A stretch of DNA of 58,590 nt from Lachnospiraceae bacterium (GCA_016281385.1 JAEEIN010000178.1:1-58590); one strand, 5' to 3'; counted from the stretch's first letter, positions 9,564 to 18,908 are shown. Notes: generated by a model not told the origin, from the sequence alone. Numbers and translations are program-made.

Positions 9564-11409
9564 GAGTAAAGCAGAGATCAAGATAGTTGGAGAAGAATAC
9601 GCGGGTTTTTATTCCTGCGGACTAACAATGCTGGGCAGTTCCACGATGCGACGCTTTGATGCTGTTTTCGAGGAAGAAGAAAGCGTTTGCATGACATCCG
9701 GGGATTGGCTTAAGTTAAGCGTTGAGACTAAGAAGAGCCCTTTGAGCGAAGCCTATGAGGTCAGGACCGTTTTTACAAACGAATCGGAAAAAGACGTAAC
9801 CCTTGAGATGATGACGTCATTTCTTCTTCCTGACATAAAGGCTGACAGGGTTCACAGGATACAGGCTTTCTGGAGCGCCGAAGGCAGGGTGCTTTCACAG
9901 GACCTTTGTGATCTGAATATGGAGCATGCCTGGAATGACATGGCTTACAGGGTCGAGAAATTCGGAAATGTGGGTTCAATGCCCGTAAGGAAGTTCTTTC
10001 CTTTTGTAGCTCTGGAGGACAGAGAGTCCCATACATTTACTGCGGTACAGCTCTATTCGCCTGCTTCGTGGCAGATCGAGATGGTGGTACGAAAGGGAGA
10101 TGTTGTGACCCTTGCAGGCGGTATTGCCGACGGAGATTTCGGACAGTGGAAGAAGACTGTGAAGGCAGGGGAAAGCTTTGCGGCTCCCAAGGCTGTGGTT
10201 GCTGTGGGCGATTCTCTGGAAGACGTTTGTGACAAGCTTGTCAAATCACAGAACCCCGATATCAGTCCCGTGGACCACAAGATGGGGATAACCTTTAACG
10301 AATATTGCACCACATGGGGAAATCCTACCATAGACAATTTAAAGAAGCTGGCTGACAGGATCAAAGGCAAGGGAATTCAGTACCTTGTAATGGATTCCGG
10401 CTGGTATTCCGACTGCGGCTACTGGTGGGAGCACAGAGGTGACTGGAGCATAAACAAAAAGCGTTTTCCGGGCGGGCTTAAAGAGCTTGCGGATTATATC
10501 CGCGGCTGCGGAATGATCCCGGGTATATGGTTTGAATTTGAAGTTGCGGCTCCGAAGTCGGGGCTTTATGACATTCCGGATCATTTTGTCAAGAAGGACG
10601 GTGTTCCCCTGACCATCGGCGGTGCCCGTTTCTGGGACATGGAAGATCCTTGGGTGAAGGATTATCTTCACAAAAATGTCATCGACAGACTTAAAGACGA
10701 CGGCTTCGGATATATAAAGATAGACTATAACGATACTATGGGAATTGGCTGTGACGGCCCCGAGGGACCGGGTGAGAACTTAAGAAAGAAGGTTCTCGCT
10801 ACTCAGGATTTCTTCAGAACCTTGAGACGGGAAATTCCTGAGCTGGTGATCGAAAACTGTTCCAGCGGCGGGCACAGGCTGGAGCCTTCCTTTATGGAAC
10901 TTGCTTCACAGGCCAGCTTCTCCGATGCTCACGAGATTCCTTCCCTTCCCATAATCGCGGCCAACCTCCATCGTGTGATCCGCCCCGACCAGAGCCAGAT
11001 CTGGGCAGTAATGCGTGGGACCGATTCCGATTCGAGGATCTATTATTCCCTGTGCGCCACCTTCCTTGGCCGCATGGGCTTAAGCGGCGATGTCTACGAC
11101 CTCACCGACCATCAGTGGTCACTGATCGACGATGCCATTTCCTTCTACGGTAAGGTTTCTGACATTATCCGTGACGGAAAAACAACACGTATCATCAGCG
11201 AACCCCGCCTTTACAATGACCCTCGCGGTTCTCAGCTGGTGATCCGCACCCTCGGTGACCGCAGACTTTTCGTTTATCATCGCTTCGCCGATTCTTGCAG
11301 CCTTGATGAGTTCATGAGGACTCGCGGCCTTTCCTTTGAGGGCGAGATCGTTGGAAAATACGGAAATGCTTCGGAGGATTTTTCGGCGGAAGTGATCTGT
11401 GTTTCGTAA
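9556..11409 (+). CDS. Alpha-galactosidase, glycoside hydrolase family 36
   Basis: This 617-residue enzyme hydrolyses terminal alpha-1,6-galactose from sugars such as melibiose or raffinose. It has an N-terminal beta-sandwich domain followed by a TIM barrel. Clan D features include MDSGWYSDCGYWWEHRGDW, the nucleophile aspartate in YIKIDYND (about residue 390), ENCSSGGHR, and the probable acid/base aspartate in FSDAHE (about residue 457). No signal peptide is visible, so it probably acts in the cytoplasm on imported oligosaccharide. At 617 residues it is shorter than the usual 700-750 residue GH36 enzymes. Its ATG lies inside the end of the ABC exporter gene. No sugar permease or regulator is adjacent, so its induction is unclear. 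Confidence 0.88.
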   Translation: MVKSKAEIKIVGEEYAGFYSCGLTMLGSSTMRRFDAVFEEEESVCMTSGDWLKLSVETKKSPLSEAYEVRTVFTNESEKDVTLEMMTSFLLPDIKADRVHRIQAFWSAEGRVLSQDLCDLNMEHAWNDMAYRVEKFGNVGSMPVRKFFPFVALEDRESHTFTAVQLYSPASWQIEMVVRKGDVVTLAGGIADGDFGQWKKTVKAGESFAAPKAVVAVGDSLEDVCDKLVKSQNPDISPVDHKMGITFNEYCTTWGNPTIDNLKKLADRIKGKGIQYLVMDSGWYSDCGYWWEHRGDWSINKKRFPGGLKELADYIRGCGMIPGIWFEFEVAAPKSGLYDIPDHFVKKDGVPLTIGGARFWDMEDPWVKDYLHKNVIDRLKDDGFGYIKIDYNDTMGIGCDGPEGPGENLRKKVLATQDFFRTLRREIPELVIENCSSGGHRLEPSFMELASQASFSDAHEIPSLPIIAANLHRVIRPDQSQIWAVMRGTDSDSRIYYSLCATFLGRMGLSGDVYDLTDHQWSLIDDAISFYGKVSDIIRDGKTTRIISEPRLYNDPRGSQLVIRTLGDRRLFVYHRFADSCSLDEFMRTRGLSFEGEIVGKYGNASEDFSAEVICVS

Positions 11410-11452
11410 CCCGGCCGGCGCTTTTGACAAAATGCGGTATTCAAAAAGATTA

Positions 11453-11481
11453 TTGATTTTTGCAGATAAAGATAGTACCAT
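11453..11481 (+). promoter_or_regulatory. Promoter of the antitoxin RNA, copy 1
   Basis: A -35 TTGATT and a -10 TACCAT are separated by 17 bases. The same two boxes with the same spacing recur at 18909-18937 in the duplicated locus, while the spacer has diverged. That conservation supports function. Transcription would start near 11488. Confidence 0.65.
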
Positions 11482-11487
11482 TAAAGC

Positions 11488-11577
11488 ATAAAAAGGGTGT
11501 TGCCATTGATAACGGCTGACCCTCGGTGTAGTTAAAGATATAACCGCAACCTTGGGACGGGGCGGTTATTTCTTTTT
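11488..11577 (+). ncRNA. Antisense RNA antitoxin of a type I toxin-antitoxin locus, copy 1
   Basis: This RNA of about 90 bases would begin after the TTGATT/TACCAT promoter and end at a terminator hairpin (ATAACCGC at 11540-11547 pairing with GCGGTTAT at 11562-11569, then a T-rich tail). It runs convergently into the 3' end of the small toxin gene on the other strand, covering its stop codon and 3' untranslated region. In known systems of this layout (txpA/RatA, bsrG/SR4) the antisense RNA blocks or destabilises the toxin mRNA. A near-identical RNA is encoded at 18944-19036. The ends are estimates. Confidence 0.65.
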
Positions 11578-11658
11578 CCGATTGCTTCCGAACAAGTAAC
11601 CAAGTTGGAACATAGCTATCCCGAAGGATAATAATGCCAGCATATCTTGGAGAGTCAT
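11566..11658 (-). CDS. Small holin-like type I toxin, 30 residues
   Basis: This short gene encodes a peptide starting MTLQDMLALLSFGIAMFQLG and ending in a Lys/Arg-rich tail (SNRKKK). One hydrophobic helix followed by a basic end is the hallmark of membrane-acting type I toxins, and the pattern fits the putative holin-like toxin family of Firmicutes. I chose the ATG at 11658 because a run of six Gs on the minus strand lies six bases upstream; an in-frame ATG at 11664 directly abuts that run. A good promoter lies at 11766-11794, leaving a leader of about 100 bases that can fold over the ribosome site. An antisense RNA converges on its 3' end. The family call comes from the residue pattern and gene layout, not from a search. 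Confidence 0.75.
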   Translation of the reverse strand: MTLQDMLALLSFGIAMFQLGYLFGSNRKKK

Positions 11659-11664
11659 AGGCAT

Positions 11665-11715
11665 CCCCCCTTCCATGAAGTCGGAGGGCAGAAAAAGCGC
11701 CCTCCGCTTGGAGGG
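11665..11715 (-). promoter_or_regulatory. Toxin mRNA leader with ribosome-site sequestering hairpins
   Basis: Read on the minus strand, the leader contains CCCTCC-aagc-GGAGGG (11700-11715) and then a second CCCTCC (11683-11688). A 12-base loop then leads to the ribosome site GGAAGGGGGG (11665-11674). The second CCCTCC can pair along its whole length with the six Gs (one U-G pair), hiding the ribosome site. Alternative pairings among these blocks give a possible on/off switch, as in other type I toxin mRNAs. The structure is predicted by eye only. Confidence 0.5.
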
Positions 11716-11765
11716 TCAACCGCTTTCCGTTTGACAACACCCTTACAGGTTTTTCCTGCAGAGAC

Positions 11766-11794
11766 AGTTTAGCATTAGTTTCATCATATGACAA
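11766..11794 (-). promoter_or_regulatory. Toxin promoter, copy 1
   Basis: On the minus strand TTGTCA (11789-11794) and TAAACT (11766-11771) are separated by exactly 17 bases. The start would fall near 11759, giving a leader of about 100 bases before the toxin ATG. This segment is missing from the duplicated locus. Confidence 0.65.
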
Positions 11795-11815
11795 AAATCG
11801 TTTTTGACATGCAGA

Positions 11816-11851
11816 AATGCCGCAACCATGCAAGGTTGGAGGCATTTTTTT
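11816..11851 (+). terminator. Hairpin with T-run between toxin locus and giant-protein gene, copy 1
   Basis: AATGCC and CAACC pair with GGTTG and GGCATT around a 6-base loop, followed by seven Ts. It would stop transcripts arriving on the plus strand before the giant-protein promoter. A close copy sits at 19100-19136. Confidence 0.75.
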
Positions 11852-11933
11852 ATTGCTTTGCGTATAATTTTCGGCATATTTCCCAATGAGATTTTTTAAT
11901 GGGACCGATTATAGACGGGGGAGGGATATTATC

Positions 11934-11963
11934 TTGCATTTTTTCATGTTCGGGGAGTAAAAT
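11934..11963 (+). promoter_or_regulatory. Promoter of giant repeat protein 1
   Basis: TTGCAT (-35) and TAAAAT (-10) are 18 bases apart. The paralog has TTGCAA and TAAAAT 17 bases apart at 19216-19244, which supports the call. The segment from 11410 to 11998 holds no other protein gene than the small toxin. Confidence 0.6.
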
Positions 11964-11998
11964 AAAGGGGCAATTTATACTATGGAGGGCTTTAAATA

Positions 11999-14900
11999 AT
12001 GAGGATCAAACGTTGTTTGGCATTCATGCTGGCACTGTTTTTGTTGTTTTCGGAGACTGCAACCGCATTCGCGGGAGAGGTTTCGAACAACGGAGCAGTG
12101 CCTTTTGAATTTGTTGAGGAAGAAAAGGGCGATGTGTCGGAGAATTCCGAGGCATTGATTTCAGAAAACGAGTCTCAGGAAGAAGTCGTTGAATCGGAAG
12201 TAAATGAATTCAACGACGGTGAAAATAAGATCGTCGCAATGGAACTTATTTCCGAACCGACGGAAAATAGATATTATGCATATTTTTCAAAAAAAGCAAA
12301 CCTTCGCACACCCTATGGAATAGAGGTTAAGGTCACGTACGAGAACGGTGAAGTGATGTTGCTGGAATACGGAGATCTGATTGCCGGCAACGGTCCTGTC
12401 CTTAATGAAGGACTTAAAAATGACAAAGACCAATGGGTAGACGATGTCAGTACAAACGGTATTTTTGAAGGGTATCCCGCAGGAAAATATCGTCATGTAT
12501 ACTCTGCAAAAAATAACAGAGATGTAACTTTCGAATTTGATGTAATCGTTAAGTCATGGGAATCTATTCCGAAACTGGAGCTTGATGATACCGTTTCAAT
12601 GAAGGCTACAAATGAGTGGTATGTCAGTGAAACTTTGACGACTATAGGCGAAAAATATGGCGATGCATTGTATTCAATGACTCTTGAAGCAGGCGATTAC
12701 AAGATAAGCTCCTCGGAAAAAATAAAAATAGACAATTTATATGATTCCAAGGGAAATGTAGTGTCTGTGGAGGACAGGCTTACGCCTTCATTGGAAAAGT
12801 ATTTCACAGTGTCTGCGGGTACGTATTATATAGTGCTTGGTTCGGCCGAAGACACCGAGATCACTTTGTCCAAAGACAACAAACCGAAGTCTCTTGAGGT
12901 AGTTTCAGAACCGGAAAAAGACTCTTTTGTATATGGTATTGAGCACCCTTCTTTAGAGGGATTAAAGATAAAAATCAAGTATGATGACGGGACCGAAAGC
13001 AAAGCGTACGCAGTTTCATCACTTGAGGCTATCGGTATATTCTCATTTTATATATTCAATGAAGACGATACTAAAGCTCAATATGTCGACGGTCGCCTTG
13101 CGCCCGGAAAGTACTATTATAAGGTGTTTCCGGATGCGGACCCTTCTCTTTATAAGATTTATGATTTTACGGTCAAGGAGTTGAATGCACCCAATGTAAG
13201 CCTTGGGCAGAAGGTAAATCTCAAAAAGACCGCAAGAGTGGTTGAGGATGACAGTCTGGTTTATCCTTCATTATATGACGAAGAGGGAAAGCCTTACGAT
13301 CCTGAATTTTATAGTATCAATCTTACAGAAAACGAATCCTATTTGTTTTCTTTTGACTCAGATTTTGTCAGCTACGTAATTTATGGTCCGGATTATAAGC
13401 CCGTAACTACAACCAATCTGTATGATGAAAAATTTGATTATACACCCACAAAGACCGGTACATACTATCTCCAGATAAATTCATGTAGCGGAAAGTTTTG
13501 TGTTGCAACGCCTGAAGCAATCACGGAAGTTAAAATACTGAGCCCTCAGCACCATAGTGTTACGTATGCGCGTGCTGAATATGATGAGAAATCCGATCCT
13601 TTATACTTCGTACTTACAGGTATGCGTGTTCGTATGGTTAATGCAAAGGGCGAAAGCCTCGAATGTTCAGCTTACGACGATACCTGGAAGGCTAAGGGAA
13701 TCGGTATTGAATGGCTCTATGATGTATCAGGCAACAAAGTCTCTGAATTGGAAGAAAACGAAGACTACTATCTCAAACTTAAGGTGCCGGGATTTGAAGG
13801 CGAAGCTATAGGTGCGGAATTGCTTAAGATAAAAGCACTTCCCATTGAAGACCTTACCATTACAAAGGGTGAAAAGTATTATCTTCCCCTTTATAAATAC
13901 GGGCACATTTCGGGTTCAACAGAATATTTTGCGGATGTTAAAGCCGGAAAATTTTACCGATTCAAGAGCAATTCCGGATCCAAGATAATGCTTTGTGACA
14001 GTGGAAATTTAGTAGCAGGCTCTGAAGTCATCAGTAAAGACGGTGGTTCTGTTTATAAGGCAGAAAAGGATGGACGTCTTTACTTTGATGTTACGGACGA
14101 GTTTTTGAAGGATACTGACTACTCTGCTGAAATTCCGTCCCCTTGGATAATGTACGAAGAGGTGGAAAAAGGGGTTTATGAGGCTGATGCAAAAAAGATC
14201 ATAGGACTTGAAATAATAAAAGCGCCAATGGATGGTACTTTTTATGAGTATTATTCAAAGGAATTCAGTCCTGCCGGAATCGAACTGAAGATTACTTACG
14301 GTAATGGTACGGAATATATTGCCACAGATGTTATTGACATCCAAAATCATGGAGTTAAAGATCTTTCACTTGGGGACAAAGATTTAAACCAGGTCCAGCG
14401 AACCGCTACAAATGGAGTTTTTACTGGATATGCAGCGGGGAATTATAAACATGTTTATGCAGTATTTAGTCCTAAATATATCAAGTGTGGATATGATGTA
14501 TCGATAAACTCCTGGGACGATATATCGGAATTACCGTTAAATGAGTCGGTTTTGGTAAAATCGAATGTGTATAAAAAAACGGTAAACGGCTCGATAAACA
14601 TGACTGCCTATGGTGACAACCTGTATAAAGTCACTCTTGAAAAGGGCGATTACCTGCTCACTTCGGTTGATGAGGGATATGGGTTAAGTGTTCCTGAAAT
14701 GTATGACTCAAAAGGAAATAAGGTCACTCCGGATGGACTGAAGTTTAATACATATTTGAAAAGTCATTCGTTTACTGTTGATAAAGCAGATACTTATTAC
14801 ATAGAATTCAATGTCACTGAAGATGCAACGGTTACGCTGGTAAAGGACACAGCTCTAAAACCTAAAGAAATCGAGGTCATTTCGGGACCGGACCAATCTT

Positions 14901-17900
14901 CTTTCCTGTATGGATTTGAATCTCCCTATGCAGGTGGCATAAAAGTTAATGTGAAATATAAAGACGGTTCTTCAACGGGGGAACTGTTATATAATTCTGC
15001 TAAATTTAACGAACTGTTTTATCTTACAATCTGTACGGAAGACGGAAAGAGTGCGTGGAGCATAAGGGACAAGTATGACAAGTATCCGCCCGGCAAGTAC
15101 GTTTTCCGAATTGTATTAAGGGATAAACCGGAATTATATAAAGATTTTCCGTTCACGATCAGAGCGCTTGAATCACCTGATCTTGCTGTTGGTGGAAAGG
15201 TATCGTTATCAAAGAATTACAGGAAATACACCGACGAGCATGGTTCGATCAGTTACACGCCCTTTGATGAGAATGGGAAATTGATGGCACAAAAATATGT
15301 CTCTGTTAACCTGATTGAAAAAGAATCATATCATTTTTCTTTTGATGCGGAATCGATACAGGCTTCTTTATATGATGAAGCATTTAAAGCTATAGGGGAG
15401 ACTATTTACAGCAAGGAGTTTGATTTTACGCCCGTTAAAACAGGAAAATATTACGTGGCAATCTATTCCACCGGCGGTGAAGTGAGCCTTGTGAAGAATC
15501 CTGCCACTATTACTGCGGTTACAGTACTTCATCCCCAGAACCAGGAACTGACACATGCGGGGATGCGTGATAATAATGACTGGTTGTTAATATCTTCTTC
15601 AGGAATTAAAATACATATTGAATATTCAAACGGTGATGTTATTGAATGCGAAGAGGGTGATGAAATCTGGGACAGTCTCGGTGTGACCGTTGATTATCCC
15701 TATGATGCTTCGGGTGTAAAAATAACGGAGCTGGTTATGGAAAACGGGAACGGATATCACAGAAGTGAATTGCAGGCAGACACTTACTACTATATTAAGC
15801 TTACGGTTCCGGGATATTCAGGAGAAGTGGCGAATGAAGATCTGCTGAAATTCAAGGCTGTTTCCAAAGCAGAGCTTACTTTGAAAGCCGGAGAAAAATA
15901 TAAGATACCTGTTGATGATAAGGGACAGCTGATCGAAGCACAGGTATATTTTGTCAATCTTGAAAAAGGAAAGACTTACAGATTTACAACGAATATAAGG
16001 GCTATTTCGATATTTGACGGGCTTGATCTTGTCGGCAGTGTACTTAAGGAGCAGGCTCTTGGGCTGGTGTACACGGCAACGGAAGACAAGAGTCTTACGC
16101 TGTCTCTTGCTGATGCATTGGTCAGAAATCTTGATTATTCCGGAAAAGAACCTTACATGTTGTATGAAGAGACTGAAGGTCCAAAAAGTATTGTTGTTAA
16201 GGAGGCTCCTTCGAAACTTTCATATGTGTATGGAGTCTATTCTCCGGAACCTGAAAATGTAACTATCAATGTGACATATGATTCGGAAGTTACAACAGTT
16301 TCTTATGACATTTTCGTTTATCATCGTGTTAAGTGGAAACTGTTCTCCGCAGAAGGCGTTGAGGCCGTAAAGGATGAAAAAGGTAATTATCCTGTTGGAA
16401 CCTATTTTTACGGTTACACCATTGATGGTCTGAATGCATGGTATTACGATACCGCAAACAAGGTAGAGATCATTGCAGCTCCCGCGGAATACACGGTTAC
16501 TTTTGAATCGAATTATCCTGTGGCTGATGCTCAGAATGTAAACGCGACTCAAGCTTTAAAGTACAATACAAAGATGGAACTGGCGGCAAATACCTTTGCC
16601 TGTGAGGGTTATTCTTTCGCAGGATGGGCACTTTCTGCAGACGGGGAAGTTGAATACGCAGATAAAGAAAGCGTCCTTAACATTGCAGGTGAAGCGGAAT
16701 CCATCACATTATATGCAAAATGGACACTGAATGGCTATCGGATCCGTTGGCATCTTGCAGGTGCGTCATTTGTGGATCCCGATTCAATCCCGACTTCATA
16801 TACGGTCAATTCCGAGACAATACTCGTTCCCGGAAAAGAGGCTGTTGATACTGTCAGCGAACATTTTGCTTTTGACGGATGGTATGAGGATGTTGATTAC
16901 ACAAAGCCCGCAACAGGTATAGAAAAGGGCTCCGTCGGAGACAGGGATTTCTTCTTAAGGATAAAGCCTGATTGCTATACCATCAGATACTTCGGAAACG
17001 GCAATAAAGGCGGCGGAATGATGCAGGATCTGGTGGTTTATTATGGAGTTGATGCGACTCTTGCAAAAGTCGGATTCAAAGACAGCCGTGCGTTCCTGGG
17101 CTGGGCATTAAGCGCTTCAGGTGAGCCTGAGATAAAAGACGGAAGTACCATTGATATCAGCAAATATGCCGACAAGCTGAATGAAGAGGATAGGACACTT
17201 ACCCTTTATGCAGTCTGGAAAAATGATTTTACCATTCATTATGAAACGAACGGTGGAACGCTTTTCGGGGACTATCCGTCATCTTATACCTTCGGCTCCA
17301 AGTTTAATCTTCCCAAGCCTTCAAGGACGGGGTATACCTTTGCGGGCTGGTATAAAGAAGCTGAATTAAAGACCAAGATCGACAAGATAGCAAAGACAAC
17401 ATCGGGAGATCTTGTTCTTAATGCAAAGTGGACACCCGTAAAGTATACGGTGAAGCTTGACGCAAACGGTGGAACGGGCAAGATGAAAAATCTGACGTTC
17501 ACTTATGATGTTGCAGCATCTGCGCCCGAGTGTAAATATACCAAGAAGGGTTATACGTTCAAAGGCTGGACTGTTGCGGCAAATAAGAGCGCGGCAGCAG
17601 CATTCGAGTCGGAAGAGGTGTTTGATGCATGGAAGTTGGGCAATACCTTCTATGCTTCCGGCGATGAACTATTAAATCTTGCAACAACAAAACAGACTGT
17701 TGTTCTTGCGGCTGTCTGGGTAAGAGAAACTTATAGAGCAGAATTTGAGACCTTTGGCGGAACCGATATTGCTCCGATAGATTATTTCTACAATAAATCG
17801 GGCAATTCCTTCGAACTTCCCGCAAATCCTTCTAAGGACGGCTATGCTTTCGTAGGCTGGTACAGCGATGAGAAGTTTAGTAAGAAGGTAACAAATACAA

Positions 17901-18874
17901 AGGGCTTCTGCGGAAACATGACTATTTACGCGAAGTGGAAGGCTGATTACACCATAGAGTTTAATAAGAGCGCAGAGGATGCGACCGGAACCATGAATCC
18001 TCAGAAAATGGTTTATGGCACTTCAAAGGCACTTACCAAGAATGCCTTTAAGAGAACCGGTTATGTATTCATGGGCTGGGATACCGACAGTAAGGCCCAA
18101 ACCGTTGTTTATACGGATAAGCAGAAGATCATCGGTGAAATTGATGTTTCTACGTTGGTTCTCTATGCTGTATGGAGAAAAGAATTCACGATTACATATG
18201 TGACAAACGGCGGCGCAGAAGAAGGCGGAAGCCCTACCGGTTACTCTTATGGCGAAGGGGTTACGCTCAAAAAAGCGGTCCGTCACGGCTACACATTTGT
18301 CGGCTGGTATTCTGATGCGAAGCATAAGAAGAAGGTGACAAGGATCTCCAAGACAGCAAGCGGAGACAAGACCTTCTATGCGAAGTGGAAGGGCCGCAAA
18401 TATACGGTAGCTTTCAATGCTCTCGCACCTGCAGGTACCAAGTTTACAGGAAAAACAAAGGGCTTTACAGCTGAGTACGGCAAATCAAAGGCACTCACAA
18501 AGAACGGTTTTAAGATCAAAGGATATACCTTCAAGGGCTGGGCAGTTAAACCCGGCGGTCCCGTGGTTTATGCAAACGGCGAAAAACTCACCGAAGCCAA
18601 TATGGGCGGCTACGCACAGGGAATTAATCTTTACGCAGTCTGGGAGAAAAACTGCTACTGCGTAACCTATAAGATGGGCGGAATTCTTCCTGACGAGGTA
18701 GTCGAGGGAGCTTACGACGTGGATTCGGGATACACTCTCGAGGAGCCTTCAAGGATCGGCTACACATTCCTTGGGTTCTATACGGATAAGAAGTGTAAGA
18801 AGAAGGCAAAGGACCTTGCTCCCGGAAGTACGGGAAATAAGACCTTCTACGCAAAGTGGAAGGCGAATAAGTAA
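11999..18874 (+). CDS. Giant secreted repeat protein 1 with InlB B-repeats
   Basis: This 2291-residue protein starts with a signal peptide ending near AFA at residue 25, then an acidic linker to about residue 75. Two homologous super-units follow (about 77-730 and 731-1394). Each alternates Ig-like modules (pattern YGxxxPxxxGxxIxVxYxDG) with modules resembling the pre-peptidase C-terminal sandwich (YxxTPxKTGxYYL). A partial third unit leads to ten B-repeats (Flg_new/Listeria-Bacteroides type, GYTFxGWY...TFYAKW) from about 1497 to the end, alternating a long form ending LYAVW with a short form ending YAKW. No LPXTG, S-layer or choline-binding anchor is present, so surface retention, if any, must use the repeats. 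GGAGGG at 11984 sets the start. Its paralog follows directly. A role in adhesion or surface coating is inferred; no enzyme domain is visible. Confidence 0.85.
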   Translation: MRIKRCLAFMLALFLLFSETATAFAGEVSNNGAVPFEFVEEEKGDVSENSEALISENESQEEVVESEVNEFNDGENKIVAMELISEPTENRYYAYFSKKANLRTPYGIEVKVTYENGEVMLLEYGDLIAGNGPVLNEGLKNDKDQWVDDVSTNGIFEGYPAGKYRHVYSAKNNRDVTFEFDVIVKSWESIPKLELDDTVSMKATNEWYVSETLTTIGEKYGDALYSMTLEAGDYKISSSEKIKIDNLYDSKGNVVSVEDRLTPSLEKYFTVSAGTYYIVLGSAEDTEITLSKDNKPKSLEVVSEPEKDSFVYGIEHPSLEGLKIKIKYDDGTESKAYAVSSLEAIGIFSFYIFNEDDTKAQYVDGRLAPGKYYYKVFPDADPSLYKIYDFTVKELNAPNVSLGQKVNLKKTARVVEDDSLVYPSLYDEEGKPYDPEFYSINLTENESYLFSFDSDFVSYVIYGPDYKPVTTTNLYDEKFDYTPTKTGTYYLQINSCSGKFCVATPEAITEVKILSPQHHSVTYARAEYDEKSDPLYFVLTGMRVRMVNAKGESLECSAYDDTWKAKGIGIEWLYDVSGNKVSELEENEDYYLKLKVPGFEGEAIGAELLKIKALPIEDLTITKGEKYYLPLYKYGHISGSTEYFADVKAGKFYRFKSNSGSKIMLCDSGNLVAGSEVISKDGGSVYKAEKDGRLYFDVTDEFLKDTDYSAEIPSPWIMYEEVEKGVYEADAKKIIGLEIIKAPMDGTFYEYYSKEFSPAGIELKITYGNGTEYIATDVIDIQNHGVKDLSLGDKDLNQVQRTATNGVFTGYAAGNYKHVYAVFSPKYIKCGYDVSINSWDDISELPLNESVLVKSNVYKKTVNGSINMTAYGDNLYKVTLEKGDYLLTSVDEGYGLSVPEMYDSKGNKVTPDGLKFNTYLKSHSFTVDKADTYYIEFNVTEDATVTLVKDTALKPKEIEVISGPDQSSFLYGFESPYAGGIKVNVKYKDGSSTGELLYNSAKFNELFYLTICTEDGKSAWSIRDKYDKYPPGKYVFRIVLRDKPELYKDFPFTIRALESPDLAVGGKVSLSKNYRKYTDEHGSISYTPFDENGKLMAQKYVSVNLIEKESYHFSFDAESIQASLYDEAFKAIGETIYSKEFDFTPVKTGKYYVAIYSTGGEVSLVKNPATITAVTVLHPQNQELTHAGMRDNNDWLLISSSGIKIHIEYSNGDVIECEEGDEIWDSLGVTVDYPYDASGVKITELVMENGNGYHRSELQADTYYYIKLTVPGYSGEVANEDLLKFKAVSKAELTLKAGEKYKIPVDDKGQLIEAQVYFVNLEKGKTYRFTTNIRAISIFDGLDLVGSVLKEQALGLVYTATEDKSLTLSLADALVRNLDYSGKEPYMLYEETEGPKSIVVKEAPSKLSYVYGVYSPEPENVTINVTYDSEVTTVSYDIFVYHRVKWKLFSAEGVEAVKDEKGNYPVGTYFYGYTIDGLNAWYYDTANKVEIIAAPAEYTVTFESNYPVADAQNVNATQALKYNTKMELAANTFACEGYSFAGWALSADGEVEYADKESVLNIAGEAESITLYAKWTLNGYRIRWHLAGASFVDPDSIPTSYTVNSETILVPGKEAVDTVSEHFAFDGWYEDVDYTKPATGIEKGSVGDRDFFLRIKPDCYTIRYFGNGNKGGGMMQDLVVYYGVDATLAKVGFKDSRAFLGWALSASGEPEIKDGSTIDISKYADKLNEEDRTLTLYAVWKNDFTIHYETNGGTLFGDYPSSYTFGSKFNLPKPSRTGYTFAGWYKEAELKTKIDKIAKTTSGDLVLNAKWTPVKYTVKLDANGGTGKMKNLTFTYDVAASAPECKYTKKGYTFKGWTVAANKSAAAAFESEEVFDAWKLGNTFYASGDELLNLATTKQTVVLAAVWVRETYRAEFETFGGTDIAPIDYFYNKSGNSFELPANPSKDGYAFVGWYSDEKFSKKVTNTKGFCGNMTIYAKWKADYTIEFNKSAEDATGTMNPQKMVYGTSKALTKNAFKRTGYVFMGWDTDSKAQTVVYTDKQKIIGEIDVSTLVLYAVWRKEFTITYVTNGGAEEGGSPTGYSYGEGVTLKKAVRHGYTFVGWYSDAKHKKKVTRISKTASGDKTFYAKWKGRKYTVAFNALAPAGTKFTGKTKGFTAEYGKSKALTKNGFKIKGYTFKGWAVKPGGPVVYANGEKLTEANMGGYAQGINLYAVWEKNCYCVTYKMGGILPDEVVEGAYDVDSGYTLEEPSRIGYTFLGFYTDKKCKKKAKDLAPGSTGNKTFYAKWKANK

Positions 18875-18908
18875 TTATCGCATAACTTATCTGCCTTTAA
18901 GAATATTA

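Noticed and set aside
11731-11736. TTGACA as a -35 box on the plus strand
   Set aside because: No acceptable -10 box follows at 15-19 bases.
11450-11845. 131-codon minus-strand frame across the toxin locus
   Set aside because: It is in a different frame from the short toxin gene, has no ribosome site and covers the toxin promoter; the 30-residue frame fits the regulatory signals better.
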